Shown: positions 26,459 through 35,178, counted from the first letter of the stretch. The stretch: 64,000 nt of DNA from Rouxiella sp. WC2420 (GCF_041200025.1 NZ_CP165628.1:3658001-3722000); one strand, 5' to 3'. Translations and numbers: made by a program. The notes: generated from the sequence alone by a model not told the origin.

Positions 26459-28549
26459 ATGACCCAGGCATTTGATAATCAGCAGGCAAAGGACGCAACG
26501 CTACCAGAACATTTCACGACTTTGTTCAGCCCTTTTACCCTTAAGGGGCTAACGCTGAAAAATCGTGTGATGAGCACCAGTCATGCGCCGGGCTATGCCG
26601 TGGCCGGTAAGCCGGGTGAAAAATATATTGCCTATCATGAAGAAAAAGCCAAAGGCGGGCTGGCGATGACCAGTTTCGGCGGCTCTTCTTCCGTTTCGAT
26701 GGACTCCCCCGCCGGCCAATGGCGACAAATCTCCGTCGCCGCCGATGACATTATTCCGGCGTTTCGCGAATTTGCAGCGCGCATTCATCGCCACGATACC
26801 GCGCTAATGTGCCAGCTTAGCCATCTCGGCCATCGCTCTCGTTATGACGTAGATCCCTGGCTAGCTCCGATTGCCCCCTCTGCGTTGAAAGAATTTGCTC
26901 ATCGTTCCTTTGCCCGCGAGATGGACGAGTTTGACATTCGCCGCGTCGTTGCCGATTTCGGACAGGCCGCGCGCCGCTGCCGTGAGGGTGATATTGACGC
27001 GGTGGAAATCATCAGCTCCGGCGCGCATCTGATTGGTCAGTTTCTCTCACCGGCCACCAATCAGCGTACCGATGGTTACGGCGGATCGCTGCAAAACCGT
27101 GCACGTTTCGGCCTTGAAGTTTTTGAATCGATTCGTAAATTTTCCGGTGACGATTACGTTGCCGGTCTGCGCCTGCCCAGCGACGAGATGATCGTCGATG
27201 GTCTGAATCATGAGCAGTGTCTGGAGATTGCCGAGCTGTATGGCAAATCGGGTCTGGTGGATTTTCTGACTATTTCTACCGCGCAAAACGCCTCACCGAT
27301 GGGGCTGGCGCGGTCGATCCCCGGCATGTGGGCCCCGCCGCATCCTTATGTGGATTTAGCCAGTGAGATGCGGCGCGCTGCCGGAATTCCCGTCTTCCAC
27401 GCAGGGCGATTTCTCACACTGGATCAGGCTGCGCAGGCCGTTAATAGCGGGCAGATTGACATGGTTGGCATGACGCGGGCGCACATTGCCGATCCGCATT
27501 TGGTGAGAAAAGCCCTGAGCGGGCGCAGTGCGGATATTCGCCCGTGCGTGGGTGCCAACTATTGTGTGGAGCGCCTGCATCTCGGCGGGCAATCACTGTG
27601 CCTGCATAACGTAGTCACTGGCCGTGAAACCAGCCTGGCCCACGAAATCACCCCTGCCGTAGATAAAAGGAAAGTGGTGATCGTCGGTGCAGGTCCTGGA
27701 GGACTTGAAGCCGCCCGAGTTTGTGCAGAACGCGGCCATCAGGTCACGTTATTTGAAGCACAAAGCAAAGTTGGCGGCCAGACGTTGATAGCGGCCAAAG
27801 GCGGATGGCGCGCTCAGTTAGCCGATATTTCGCGCTGGCTGCTGCTGCAAATCGAAAATCGCGGCGTTGACCTGCGACTGGGCATTCGCGCTACGGCAGA
27901 GGATATTTTGCACTGCCAGCCTGAGGTGGTGATTATCGCCACGGGAGGAACCGCCAGCCTCGGGCAGTTTGCCGGACATGAACTGGCGGTCAGCGCACGC
28001 GCCATTCTGGCCGATGAAGTTGCCCCCGCTGCACGCGTTTTGCTGTTTGACGACAATGGTTACAATCCCGGCCCATCATGCGCCGAAAAAATGCTGCGCG
28101 CTGGCAGTCAGGTAGAGATTGTCACCCCAGAAAATCGTTTAGGCGTGGAGATGACCGCCTCAAACTATGCCGTTCACCTGCGTAACATTTATCAATTGGG
28201 CGGAGTAATCACTCCGGACCATCAGCTTGTCAGCCTGACTCGCAGCGAAAACGGCGCTTTATTGGCACGGCTTCGCAACCAGTTTTCCGAGCAGGAAATG
28301 ATTCGCGAGGTGGATCAGGTGGTGGTCGAACATGGTTCAATCCCCGACGACACCCTTTTTCACCAGCTTAAATCACAGGCTTACAACCACGGCAACACTG
28401 ACTGGCAGGCGTTTGTCGACCTTGCTCCACAGCCTGATTTTGACCGTCACTCCGGCGAATTTGCCATTTTCCGCATCGGCGACGCACTGGCGAGTCGTGA
28501 TATTCACGCCGCCATGTTTGATGCCATGCGCATTAGCTTGACCCTCTAG
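26459..28549 (+). CDS. OYE-type N-demethylase-like flavoenzyme
   Basis: 696 residues from the ATG that precedes TQAFDNQQ (AGGTAGG upstream). Old-yellow-enzyme barrel at 1-360 (LTLKNRVMSTSHAPGYA, HLIGQFLSPATNQRTDGYGG), Fe-S segment near residue 363, then an FAD/NAD domain (VVIVGAGPGGLEAARVCAE, about 404). The layout is that of trimethylamine dehydrogenase/2,4-dienoyl-CoA reductase; TSHAP and RPCVGANYC are closest, as I remember them, to N-methylproline (stachydrine) and dimethylglycine demethylases. Likely oxidative N-demethylation in the cytoplasm. First gene of the plus-strand operon. Confidence 0.82.
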   Translation: MTQAFDNQQAKDATLPEHFTTLFSPFTLKGLTLKNRVMSTSHAPGYAVAGKPGEKYIAYHEEKAKGGLAMTSFGGSSSVSMDSPAGQWRQISVAADDIIPAFREFAARIHRHDTALMCQLSHLGHRSRYDVDPWLAPIAPSALKEFAHRSFAREMDEFDIRRVVADFGQAARRCREGDIDAVEIISSGAHLIGQFLSPATNQRTDGYGGSLQNRARFGLEVFESIRKFSGDDYVAGLRLPSDEMIVDGLNHEQCLEIAELYGKSGLVDFLTISTAQNASPMGLARSIPGMWAPPHPYVDLASEMRRAAGIPVFHAGRFLTLDQAAQAVNSGQIDMVGMTRAHIADPHLVRKALSGRSADIRPCVGANYCVERLHLGGQSLCLHNVVTGRETSLAHEITPAVDKRKVVIVGAGPGGLEAARVCAERGHQVTLFEAQSKVGGQTLIAAKGGWRAQLADISRWLLLQIENRGVDLRLGIRATAEDILHCQPEVVIIATGGTASLGQFAGHELAVSARAILADEVAPAARVLLFDDNGYNPGPSCAEKMLRAGSQVEIVTPENRLGVEMTASNYAVHLRNIYQLGGVITPDHQLVSLTRSENGALLARLRNQFSEQEMIREVDQVVVEHGSIPDDTLFHQLKSQAYNHGNTDWQAFVDLAPQPDFDRHSGEFAIFRIGDALASRDIHAAMFDAMRISLTL

Positions 28550-28591
28550 CCAGGGCATTTTGTCTCACTCACAACAATAAGGTCCGACACC

Positions 28592-29419
28592 ATGAAAAAA
28601 CATCGCACACTGCTTCGCACCGTTGCTGCATCGATTTTGGTTCTGGCGCCCATGCTGGCTCACGCCGATACGCTGAGTGACATCAAAAGTCGTGGCGTAC
28701 TGACCGTTGGCGTTAAAAATGATTATCCACCGTACGGTTTTATGAATGCGCAGGGCAAAACTGACGGCTTCGAGATCCAGCTGGCACGCGCTATCGCTGA
28801 CCAACTGCTTGGCTCACCCGACAAAATCAAGCTGGTCCCCGTCAACGCCTCCAACCGTATTCAATTTTTACAGGCCGGTCAGATTGACCTGATCATGGCG
28901 ACATTGGGCGTAACGCCTGAGCGCGCCAAAGAAATCGACTTTACCGTGCCTTATGTTTCGGCTGCCGGAGCCTCGGTGATTGCGCGCAAGGAAGCGAAGT
29001 TTACCCAATGGGAACAGCTTTCCGGGCAAAACGTTTGCGGCATTCAAGGCTCGTACTACAACAAACTGCTGACCGAAAAATACAAAATCAATCTGGTGAA
29101 TTTCACCGCGCTGCCGGAAGCCTATCGTGCCTTGCAGGATAATCGCTGCGTGGCAATGGCCTTTGATGACATGACGCTTCGCAACAAGCTCGAGCAGCCG
29201 GACTGGAAGGGTTACAAAATTGCCATTCAGCCTTATGAATTCCTGCCGATGGCCGGTGGCGTGCGCAAAGGTGACGAGACATTCCTGAAAGCGGTTAACG
29301 CAGCAATCGTCAAGACCGAAGGTGAAAACAAGCTGATCGCGTGGGAAAAACAGTTCGATATGCCGGCTTCCGACTACATCGCGAAACGCGCTGAAGCTGC
29401 CCGCGCTGCGGCAAAATAA
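28592..29419 (+). CDS. Amino acid ABC importer, substrate-binding protein
   Basis: 275 residues. Signal peptide of about 25 residues ending AHA before DTLSDIKSRG, then a family-3 solute-binding domain (GVLTVGVKNDYPPYGFM, AQGKTDGFEIQLARAIADQL). Periplasmic. Polar amino acid and amine ligands are usual for the family; the exact ligand cannot be read. It follows the demethylase-like gene by 42 bases and precedes the two permeases. Confidence 0.9.
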   Translation: MKKHRTLLRTVAASILVLAPMLAHADTLSDIKSRGVLTVGVKNDYPPYGFMNAQGKTDGFEIQLARAIADQLLGSPDKIKLVPVNASNRIQFLQAGQIDLIMATLGVTPERAKEIDFTVPYVSAAGASVIARKEAKFTQWEQLSGQNVCGIQGSYYNKLLTEKYKINLVNFTALPEAYRALQDNRCVAMAFDDMTLRNKLEQPDWKGYKIAIQPYEFLPMAGGVRKGDETFLKAVNAAIVKTEGENKLIAWEKQFDMPASDYIAKRAEAARAAAK

Positions 29420-29437
29420 TCGGCAGGAGCAAGACTT

Positions 29438-30154
29438 ATGGCTGGACTCGATTACACCTGGCTTCTTGATCCGGTCTATCAGCAGTGGTTGCTCAAAGGC
29501 GTGGGGATAACCCTTGAACTGGCGGTTATCTCTTCGCTGTTTGCCATTGTTATCGGACTGGTCGCCACTTTGGCGCTGACTCTGCGGATTGCCTGGCTGG
29601 ATGCGCTGATTGAGCTTTTTGTTGAATTGTTTCGCAATACGCCGCCGCTGCTGCAGATGCTTTTCTTTTACTTCACCCTGACTCAGCTGGGCTTTACCGT
29701 GGAGGACCCGGTTACCGGCCTGCAAAAACCGCTGTTCAGCGCCTTTGCCTCGGCCTGCGTGTCGCTTAGCCTGTTTGGCGGCGCGCTGTGCGTCGAAGCT
29801 TTCCGCTCCGGTATGGAAGCCGTACCCAAGGCCACGTTGGAGGCCGCGCGAGCGCTGGGTTACACCCGTCTGGGGTTATTCCGCCACGTTCAGGTGCCGA
29901 TTGCCTCACGGGTCTGTTTACCGGCTTTAACCAATGTGCTGACCAATTTGTTCAAAACTACCTCGCAGTCCTCGGTCATCACCGTCCCCGAGCTGATGTA
30001 TGCCGCAGGACAAATCTACAACGACACTTTCCGCACGCTGGAAGTAATGTTGCTGGTGCTGGTGATTTACGTGGTGCTGGTCAGCCTGCTGGCGTGGGGA
30101 CTGTCCTGCCTGGAACGCCTGTTTGCCTATCCCGGCTATGGTAACGGAGGTTGA
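29438..30154 (+). CDS. Amino acid ABC importer, permease 1
   Basis: 238 residues with 4-5 membrane segments, HisM/GlnP family. The EAA loop that contacts the ATPase reads EAARALGYTRLGLFRHVQVP. Pairs with the second permease encoded two bases downstream. An EFFRNTPPLLQ-like segment (ELFRNTPPLLQML) is diagnostic of polar amino acid permeases. Confidence 0.92.
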   Translation: MAGLDYTWLLDPVYQQWLLKGVGITLELAVISSLFAIVIGLVATLALTLRIAWLDALIELFVELFRNTPPLLQMLFFYFTLTQLGFTVEDPVTGLQKPLFSAFASACVSLSLFGGALCVEAFRSGMEAVPKATLEAARALGYTRLGLFRHVQVPIASRVCLPALTNVLTNLFKTTSQSSVITVPELMYAAGQIYNDTFRTLEVMLLVLVIYVVLVSLLAWGLSCLERLFAYPGYGNGG

Positions 30155-30155
30155 G

Positions 30156-30968
30156 ATGCTGAGTGACGTTCTTTATATCCGCCGTAAACGTCAGACTAAA
30201 CAGGCTGTTGCGATTTTGACCCTGCTGTTGCTGGTGTTTACCACTTTTGGTCACGGCGCATCGCAATGGATGCTGGTAGTGGCGAGGCTGCCTCTGTTAT
30301 TAACCGGCAGTATGTCAGGCTGGCCGATTACCGGCGGTTTTGCGCTCAATATTTTTATAAGCATTATCAGCATGGCCGCTGCAACAGTAATGGGCGTGCT
30401 GCTGGGCATTGCGATGATGGCGCACCGTGGTTGGTTGCGTCGCCCGGCAATTCTATTGATGAATTTTCTGCGCAACGCCCCTTGGCTCGTGCTGCTGTTT
30501 TCGATGCTTTACCTGCTGCCCTACCACGCCGAGTTGTTCGGTATTCGCTTTGATTTCTCGCCGGTAGCTAAATCAATTATCGGCCTGAGTCTGCCGACGG
30601 CGGCCAACTTTGCCGAAATTATTCGCGGCGCGGTGCAATCCATTCATGCCGGACAGTGGGAATCTGCCCGCTCGCTGGGTTACAGCCATCTGCAAATTTA
30701 TCGGCTGGTAATTTTACCGCAGGCGCTGCGGCGCATTATTCCCGGCTGGATGAGCTTATATGCACTACTGATGATTTCCACCGCGCTGGCGACGGTCACC
30801 GGCGTGCAGGAAGTGGTCACGCTGCTACGCACTACGCTGGCCATGGAGAGCGAAAGCACGCTGATTTACTTCTACGTAGCCGTGCTGCTGATGTTCTTTT
30901 TTTACTGCTATCCGATTGCGCTACTGGCGCGACGTCTGGAAAACAAAACCAAAGGGGACGCCATATGA
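30156..30968 (+). CDS. Amino acid ABC importer, permease 2
   Basis: 270 residues from MLSDVLYIRR, which has GGAGG eight bases upstream inside the end of permease 1. Membrane protein of the same family (NFLRNAPWLVLLFSMLY; EAA-type loop ESARSLGYSHLQIYRLVILP). The stop overlaps the ATPase start by four bases (ATGA), so the pair is translationally coupled. Confidence 0.92.
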   Translation: MLSDVLYIRRKRQTKQAVAILTLLLLVFTTFGHGASQWMLVVARLPLLLTGSMSGWPITGGFALNIFISIISMAAATVMGVLLGIAMMAHRGWLRRPAILLMNFLRNAPWLVLLFSMLYLLPYHAELFGIRFDFSPVAKSIIGLSLPTAANFAEIIRGAVQSIHAGQWESARSLGYSHLQIYRLVILPQALRRIIPGWMSLYALLMISTALATVTGVQEVVTLLRTTLAMESESTLIYFYVAVLLMFFFYCYPIALLARRLENKTKGDAI

Positions 30969-31714
30969 TAGCCCGTACCGACGCATTGATTGAAGTCGAT
31001 AACGTCCATAAATCGTTTGGTAACACTGAGGTGCTGAAAGGCATTTCCATGAATGTCGCCAAGGGCGAGGCGGTATGTATCATCGGCCCGTCCGGTTCCG
31101 GAAAATCGACTATTTTGCGCTGCATCAACGGGCTGCTGCCGTTTGAAGAGGGATTTGTTCGCGTTGGCCAGCACCGGGTGCATGAAATCCACAGCGAAAA
31201 AGCCATGCGCCCGTTGCGCCATCAAGTAGCCATGGTATTCCAGCAGTACAACCTGTTTCCCCATCGCACCGTGCTCGACAACATTATGATGGCGCCAATT
31301 CAGGTACTGAAACATCGACGCGATGAGGTTGAAGAACGCGCCATGAAGCTGATTGCCAAGGTCCGTCTTTCCGGCAAAGAGGCCCGTTATCCCGGCGAAC
31401 TTTCCGGCGGTCAGCAACAGCGAGTGGCGATCGCACGGGCATTGGCGATGCAGCCGGAGATCATTTTGTTCGATGAAGTGACGGCAGCGCTGGACCCGGA
31501 AACGGTGAAAGAGGTGCTTAATACTATCCGTGAGTTGGCGGAGGAAGGCATGACCTGCCTGCTGGTGACTCACGAGATGCGCTTTGCCCGCGAGGTTGCC
31601 GACAGAGTGTGCTTTACCGATCGAGGAACTATCGTCGAAGCCGGTCCACCCGTGCAGATTTTTGATGCCCCGCAGGACCCGCGAACTCGCGAGTTTCTCG
31701 GACAAGTTTTGTAA
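30965..31714 (+). CDS. Amino acid ABC importer, ATPase
   Basis: 249 residues. Walker A GPSGSGKSTI, signature LSGGQQQRVAIARAL, Walker B IILFDEVTAALDPE, H-loop LLVTHEM. Note the Walker B reads DEVTAALD rather than DEPTSALD, a substitution common enough in this family to be functional. Energises import of the cluster's amine substrate at the inner membrane. Confidence 0.95.
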   Translation: MIARTDALIEVDNVHKSFGNTEVLKGISMNVAKGEAVCIIGPSGSGKSTILRCINGLLPFEEGFVRVGQHRVHEIHSEKAMRPLRHQVAMVFQQYNLFPHRTVLDNIMMAPIQVLKHRRDEVEERAMKLIAKVRLSGKEARYPGELSGGQQQRVAIARALAMQPEIILFDEVTAALDPETVKEVLNTIRELAEEGMTCLLVTHEMRFAREVADRVCFTDRGTIVEAGPPVQIFDAPQDPRTREFLGQVL

Positions 31715-31745
31715 TCCCTTTGTGATAGCGAACCCAGAGAAAACC

Positions 31746-33059
31746 ATGTCCAGCCAAAATAATATTTTTACCTCGGATTTCACTCCTGCCCCCTATTGGT
31801 GGGACGCCAGTGAACCAGAAACTCAACTTGATCCGCTGCCGTCGGCGGTGGAAATTCTGATTGTTGGCTCAGGCTATGCCGGGTTGAATGCTGCAATTGA
31901 ACTCGCGCGCAACGGTCGCCAGGTTGCTGTGCTGGATGCCGATCGCCTGGGCAGCGGTGCCAGCACGCGCACTGGCGGGATGATCAGCAGCGGACAAAAG
32001 TTGGTGGTTGGCGGCGCGATAAAAGGTATCTCGCCAGAACTGTTTAAAAACATGATTGCCGATTCAATAGCCTCTTTTGCCTTTATTCAGGAACTGGTGC
32101 GTGAGGAAAATCTCGACGCCGACCTTTACATTGGCGGTCGCTATTTTGGCGGCCACACGCCGACCCAGATGAAACGTTTGTATGAAATGGGCGACATCTT
32201 GAACCGCGTTACCGGCGTCACCGTGCATAAGATCAATCGCGATAGCCAGTCAGAAGTCATCGGTTCCCACTTTTATCACGGCGGGATTCTGGTGGACGAG
32301 TACGGGGGTATTCATCCGGGAAAATATCACCGTTCACTGCGTAATCTGGCAAAACACTACGGCGTGCAGCTATTTTCCCATGCAAGAGTTAACTCGATTG
32401 AAGAAAGTGCCAACGGTAAGCGAGTTTTGACCGAGCGCGGCACCGTGAACGCCGAAAAAGTGCTGATCACGACTAACGGTTACACCGGCCGACAGGCAAC
32501 GCCAAATATTGCGCGCCGCATTGTACCGGTGAAAAGCTATCAAATTGCCACCGAACCGCTGCCTGCCGATCTGATTGAGTACCTGATCCCTAAAAAACGC
32601 ATGATAACCGACAGCCGACGCGATCTGATTTATACCCGCCCCTCTCCTGACGGCACGAGGTTACTCTTTGGATCACGACCCGGGATCTTGCAGGTCGATG
32701 ATCGCAGTGCGGCAGTTAAAATTCGTCAAAGAATGTTGGATATCTGGCCGGAGCTGGCGGATTACCGCATTAGTCACGCCTGGAGCGGTAATGTCGGCAT
32801 GACGGCGGATAAAACCGCACACGTCGGAAAGATGGATAACGGGGACTATGCCGTAGGCTGCAACGGCAACGGCGTAGCGCTGATGAGCTGGCTGGGCTAC
32901 CGGTTGGCGCAAAAAATTCTGGCAATCGAAAAACAACCGCTATCGTTTGATCGCGCTGATTTTCAAACTATCCCGCTTTATAACGGTAATCCGTGGTTCC
33001 TGCCCTTTGCCAGTGGCTGGTATCGCTTCAGGGATGCGGTGGATAAACGTTTGGGCTAG
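31746..33059 (+). CDS. PuuB-like FAD-dependent oxidoreductase
   Basis: 437 residues from MSSQNNIF, 31 bases after the ATPase. DAO superfamily: EILIVGSGYAGLNAAIELARNG (about 36-57), STRTGGMISSG, and a closing GCNGNGVALMSWLG. The overall build, including the N-terminal YWWDAS, resembles gamma-glutamylputrescine oxidase (PuuB), which oxidises a secondary/primary amine to an aldehyde plus ammonia. In this context it is the second amine oxidase of the cluster. Substrate not established; no other puu genes are present. Confidence 0.85.
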   Translation: MSSQNNIFTSDFTPAPYWWDASEPETQLDPLPSAVEILIVGSGYAGLNAAIELARNGRQVAVLDADRLGSGASTRTGGMISSGQKLVVGGAIKGISPELFKNMIADSIASFAFIQELVREENLDADLYIGGRYFGGHTPTQMKRLYEMGDILNRVTGVTVHKINRDSQSEVIGSHFYHGGILVDEYGGIHPGKYHRSLRNLAKHYGVQLFSHARVNSIEESANGKRVLTERGTVNAEKVLITTNGYTGRQATPNIARRIVPVKSYQIATEPLPADLIEYLIPKKRMITDSRRDLIYTRPSPDGTRLLFGSRPGILQVDDRSAAVKIRQRMLDIWPELADYRISHAWSGNVGMTADKTAHVGKMDNGDYAVGCNGNGVALMSWLGYRLAQKILAIEKQPLSFDRADFQTIPLYNGNPWFLPFASGWYRFRDAVDKRLG

Positions 33060-33169
33060 CCTTTTTGAGCAAACGTTTCGCGGGCTGCGGGAGGTTGCTT
33101 TATAAGGGCGACGTAATGAAAAGCAGGCAGATAGCCTAAAATAAGCGTTTTTTGAAATGCGACAGGCAC

Positions 33170-33207
33170 AAAAAAAGCCGCTAATTGCTTAGCAGCTTTC
33201 TTGTGTT
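33170..33207 (-). terminator. Terminator of tRNA-Ser copy 1
   Basis: On the minus strand AGCTGCTAA-GCAA-TTAGCGGCT is followed by seven T. Confidence 0.85.
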
Positions 33208-33212
33208 GTTTA

Positions 33213-33300
33213 TGGCGGAGGAGGAGAGATTCGAACTCTCGAATGGTTTCCCATCGCCGGTTTTCAAGACCGGTGCCTTCAGCCGCTCGGCCACCCCTCC
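33213..33300 (-). tRNA. serT: tRNA-Ser (UGA), copy 1
   Basis: 88 bases with CCA and a long variable arm; acceptor GGAGGGG pairs with CTCCTCC, anticodon loop CTTGAAA (TGA). This copy lies next to the amine cluster; copy 2 occupies the position beside yccA that corresponds to E. coli serT. Confidence 0.95.
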
Positions 33301-33330
33301 GCAACGGAACGCACTATAAACATAGGCGAT

Positions 33331-33640
33331 GAGGATGTAAAGCCCGATGTTGTTCATTTGCTTGAAAAATCGGCGCAAATTCAATTTTTTTCGGAAAAAG
33401 GCTCAGCGACGTGGGAAGTGTCGATTTTACAAACAAAAGTCGTTGGGAAAACAATCCGAAAATGAATGCAAGTTGATCAGGCCATTAAACGAGCTGAGTT
33501 AAAGAGCTATATCAATGGGAATCAAAATGCCAACCGTGGTGTTTTAAAATTTTAAACAATTGATTTTAATGCTTATTATTTGATCAATTGGATTGGGATG
33601 TTGGTACACTGCTTGCGGGTGCTCTGGATCTTTCTGTCCC
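33331..33640. other. AT-rich gap upstream of the Hok locus
   Basis: About 310 bases without a recognised gene. A TACACT hexamer near 33604 with TTGATC upstream is a candidate promoter for the Hok transcript; spacing is long (19 bases). Confidence 0.4.
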
Positions 33641-33741
33641 GAGCATGAAGTACGATGTAAAGCAGTCATGTTGTAGAGAGTATGTGAAGGCAGAAAGAGA
33701 AAAGCCCCGAATTGAAGTTAATCAAATCGAGGCCTATCTGC

Positions 33742-33792
33742 ATGCATCAACAACATCAGGTTAGCCTCTTACCCGCCGCAAGGCAAGGATAA
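33742..33792 (+). CDS. Mok-like leader peptide, truncated
   Basis: 16 codons: MHQQHQVSLLPAARQG then TAA. It corresponds to the start of Mok (MSSPHQDSLLP...), whose translation drives hok translation. In the classic loci mok overlaps all of hok; here it stops 11 bases before the toxin ATG, right at the AAGGAGG, so coupling would have to work by termination and re-initiation. Confidence 0.55.
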   Translation: MHQQHQVSLLPAARQG

Positions 33793-33803
33793 GGAGGTCA
33801 GAA

Positions 33804-33950
33804 ATGCCCCTAAAACTAATAGTAAATGCCGTGATGGTTATTTGTATGGCCATTGTTTTGATTGTACTTATAAAGGGGCCCGCGCTTTGTGAGCTCCACA
33901 TTACGAGCATATTACTGACGGTTGAGGCTTTGATGGCCTGCAAGGCCTAA
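33804..33950 (+). CDS. Hok/Gef family type I toxin
   Basis: 48 residues with AAGGAGG seven bases upstream. One membrane helix (about 6-23), then the family's ALCEL motif (C29, E30) and a C-terminal VEALMACKA tail corresponding to EVAAFMACE-type ends. Hok proteins insert in the inner membrane and collapse the potential; translation is blocked by an antisense RNA. Sits between duplicated tRNA-Ser genes with no other gene. Chromosomal copies are often silent, but the frame and SD are intact here. Confidence 0.88.
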   Translation: MPLKLIVNAVMVICMAIVLIVLIKGPALCELHITSILLTVEALMACKA

Positions 33951-34029
33951 AGGTAGAAGCGACTCAATGGCGGGGGTTCGCTCCCGCCCATTGGTTGTGA
34001 TGTATGAATTCAGGTGCACCCGTTTAATT

Positions 34030-34062
34030 TCTAAAGCCAGTCTTCGGGCTGGCTTTGTATTT
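34030..34062 (+). terminator. Terminator-like stem after the Hok locus
   Basis: AAAGCCAG-TCTTCGGG-CTGGCTTT followed by GTATTT; a UUCG-type loop. Likely end of the Hok transcript. Confidence 0.6.
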
Positions 34063-34090
34063 GGCATACAGAATCACAAATTTTAGATAC

Positions 34091-34128
34091 AAAAAAAGCC
34101 GCTAATTTCTTAGCAGCTTTCTTGTGTT
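34091..34128 (-). terminator. Terminator of tRNA-Ser copy 2
   Basis: Same stem as copy 1 with one changed loop base, followed by T-run on the minus strand. Confidence 0.85.
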
Positions 34129-34133
34129 GTTTA

Positions 34134-34221
34134 TGGCGGAGGAGGAGAGATTCGAACTCTCGAATGGTTTCCCATCGCCGGTTTTCAAGACCGGTGCCTT
34201 CAGCCGCTCGGCCACCCCTCC
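34134..34221 (-). tRNA. serT: tRNA-Ser (UGA), copy 2
   Basis: Identical in sequence to copy 1. It lies beside yccA, the position of serT in E. coli, so this is probably the ancestral copy. Confidence 0.95.
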
Positions 34222-34512
34222 GCAACGGAACGCACTATAAACATAGGCGATCGGGTTGTAAAGCCGGAATTTATTCATTTGCAGTAAAAATCGACTTTAG
34301 GCATCCGAATGCTGATTTTATCGTCATTATTAACAAATTTTCATCAACGTCGGCGGCTAATCGCGGTTATTTTTATTCATTGCCGGTAAAGAACCTAGGC
34401 AGGTGGTAAAGAAGGGTAAAACCCCTTTAATCACGCGAGGCAACTATCTATCATCCCACTCTACATGCTTTTTCACCGACTTCACTTTTTGTCGATAAGC
34501 GAGATTATTAAA

Positions 34513-35178
34513 ATGGATCGTATCGTTGCCTCTTCACGTTCACGCGCTGGCTCACTGCTCAGCACGCATCGAGTGCTGCGTAATACTTATTTCCTGCTGG
34601 CACTGACGCTGGGTGTTTCGGCAATTACAGCAACTGCCAGCACCGTATTGATGCTGCCTTCACCGGGCATGCTCCTGACTCTGGTCGGCTTTTATGGGCT
34701 GATGTTCCTCACTTATCGCATGGCCGATCGTCCGGCAGGTATTCTATGTACCTTTGCGCTGACTGGCTTTATGGGTTACACGCTGGGACCCTTGCTTAGT
34801 TCACTGCTGGCAGCCGGTGCAGGCGACATTATTATGTTAGCGCTTGGCGGTACGGCTCTAGTGTTCTTCTGCTGCTCGGCTTATGTGCTGACTACACGTA
34901 AAGACATGTCATTCCTGTCTGGCATGATGATGGCGGGTTTTGTGGTGTTGCTGGTGGCGGTCATCGCCAATTTGTTCCTGCATATCCCTGCCCTGTCGCT
35001 GGCAATTAGCTGTCTGTTTATTTTGTTCTCCGCTGGCGCCATTTTGTGGGAAACCAGTAACATCATTCACGGCGGAGAAACCAATTACATCAGAGCCACG
35101 GTGAGCCTCTACGTGTCGTTGTATAACGTTTTTGTCAGCCTGCTAAGCATTCTGGGTTTATCGTCACGCAGTAATTAA
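34513..35178 (+). CDS. yccA: Bax-inhibitor-1 family protein YccA
   Basis: 221 residues from [11 protein letters not shown], matching the E. coli N-terminus; an ATG 16 codons earlier is not supported. Seven membrane segments, UPF0005/BI-1 family ([37 protein letters not shown]). In E. coli YccA is a substrate and modulator of the FtsH protease and protects SecY. Ends with its own terminator. Confidence 0.96.
   Translation: MDRIVASSRSRAGSLLSTHRVLRNTYFLLALTLGVSAITATASTVLMLPSPGMLLTLVGFYGLMFLTYRMADRPAGILCTFALTGFMGYTLGPLLSSLLAAGAGDIIMLALGGTALVFFCCSAYVLTTRKDMSFLSGMMMAGFVVLLVAVIANLFLHIPALSLAISCLFILFSAGAILWETSNIIHGGETNYIRATVSLYVSLYNVFVSLLSILGLSSRSN

Larger units (their letters stand above)
33169..33330. 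repeat. Direct repeat carrying tRNA-Ser, copy 1
   Basis: 162 bases nearly identical to 34090-34251 (offset 921), covering the terminator, the whole tRNA-Ser and about 30 bases of its upstream region. Only one mismatch is evident, in the terminator loop. Confidence 0.92.
33615..34000 (+). other. Hok/Sok type I toxin locus (mRNA region)
   Basis: The order of conserved RNA elements matches hok mRNAs: GCGGGTGCTCTGGATC with the complementary TCTGTCCCGAGC, GAAAAGCCCCGAATTGAAG, a GAGGCCTATCTGCATG region, CAGGTTAGCCTCTTACC, then AAGGAGG and the toxin. The 3' end holds a stem GGCGGG ... CCCGCC near 33975. An antisense Sok RNA would be expected on the minus strand around 33690-33760; I infer it from the family and cannot point to its promoter with certainty. 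Confidence 0.8.
34090..34251. repeat. Direct repeat carrying tRNA-Ser, copy 2
   Basis: Second copy of 33169-33330. Flanking sequence beyond 34251 diverges from copy 1 but keeps short similarity (TGTAAAGCC, TTCATTTGC), suggesting the original duplication was longer. Confidence 0.9.

Noticed and set aside
33761-33943. Minus-strand frame opposite the Hok gene
   Set aside because: It has no ribosome site and is fully antisense to a well-supported toxin; Sok is a non-coding RNA.
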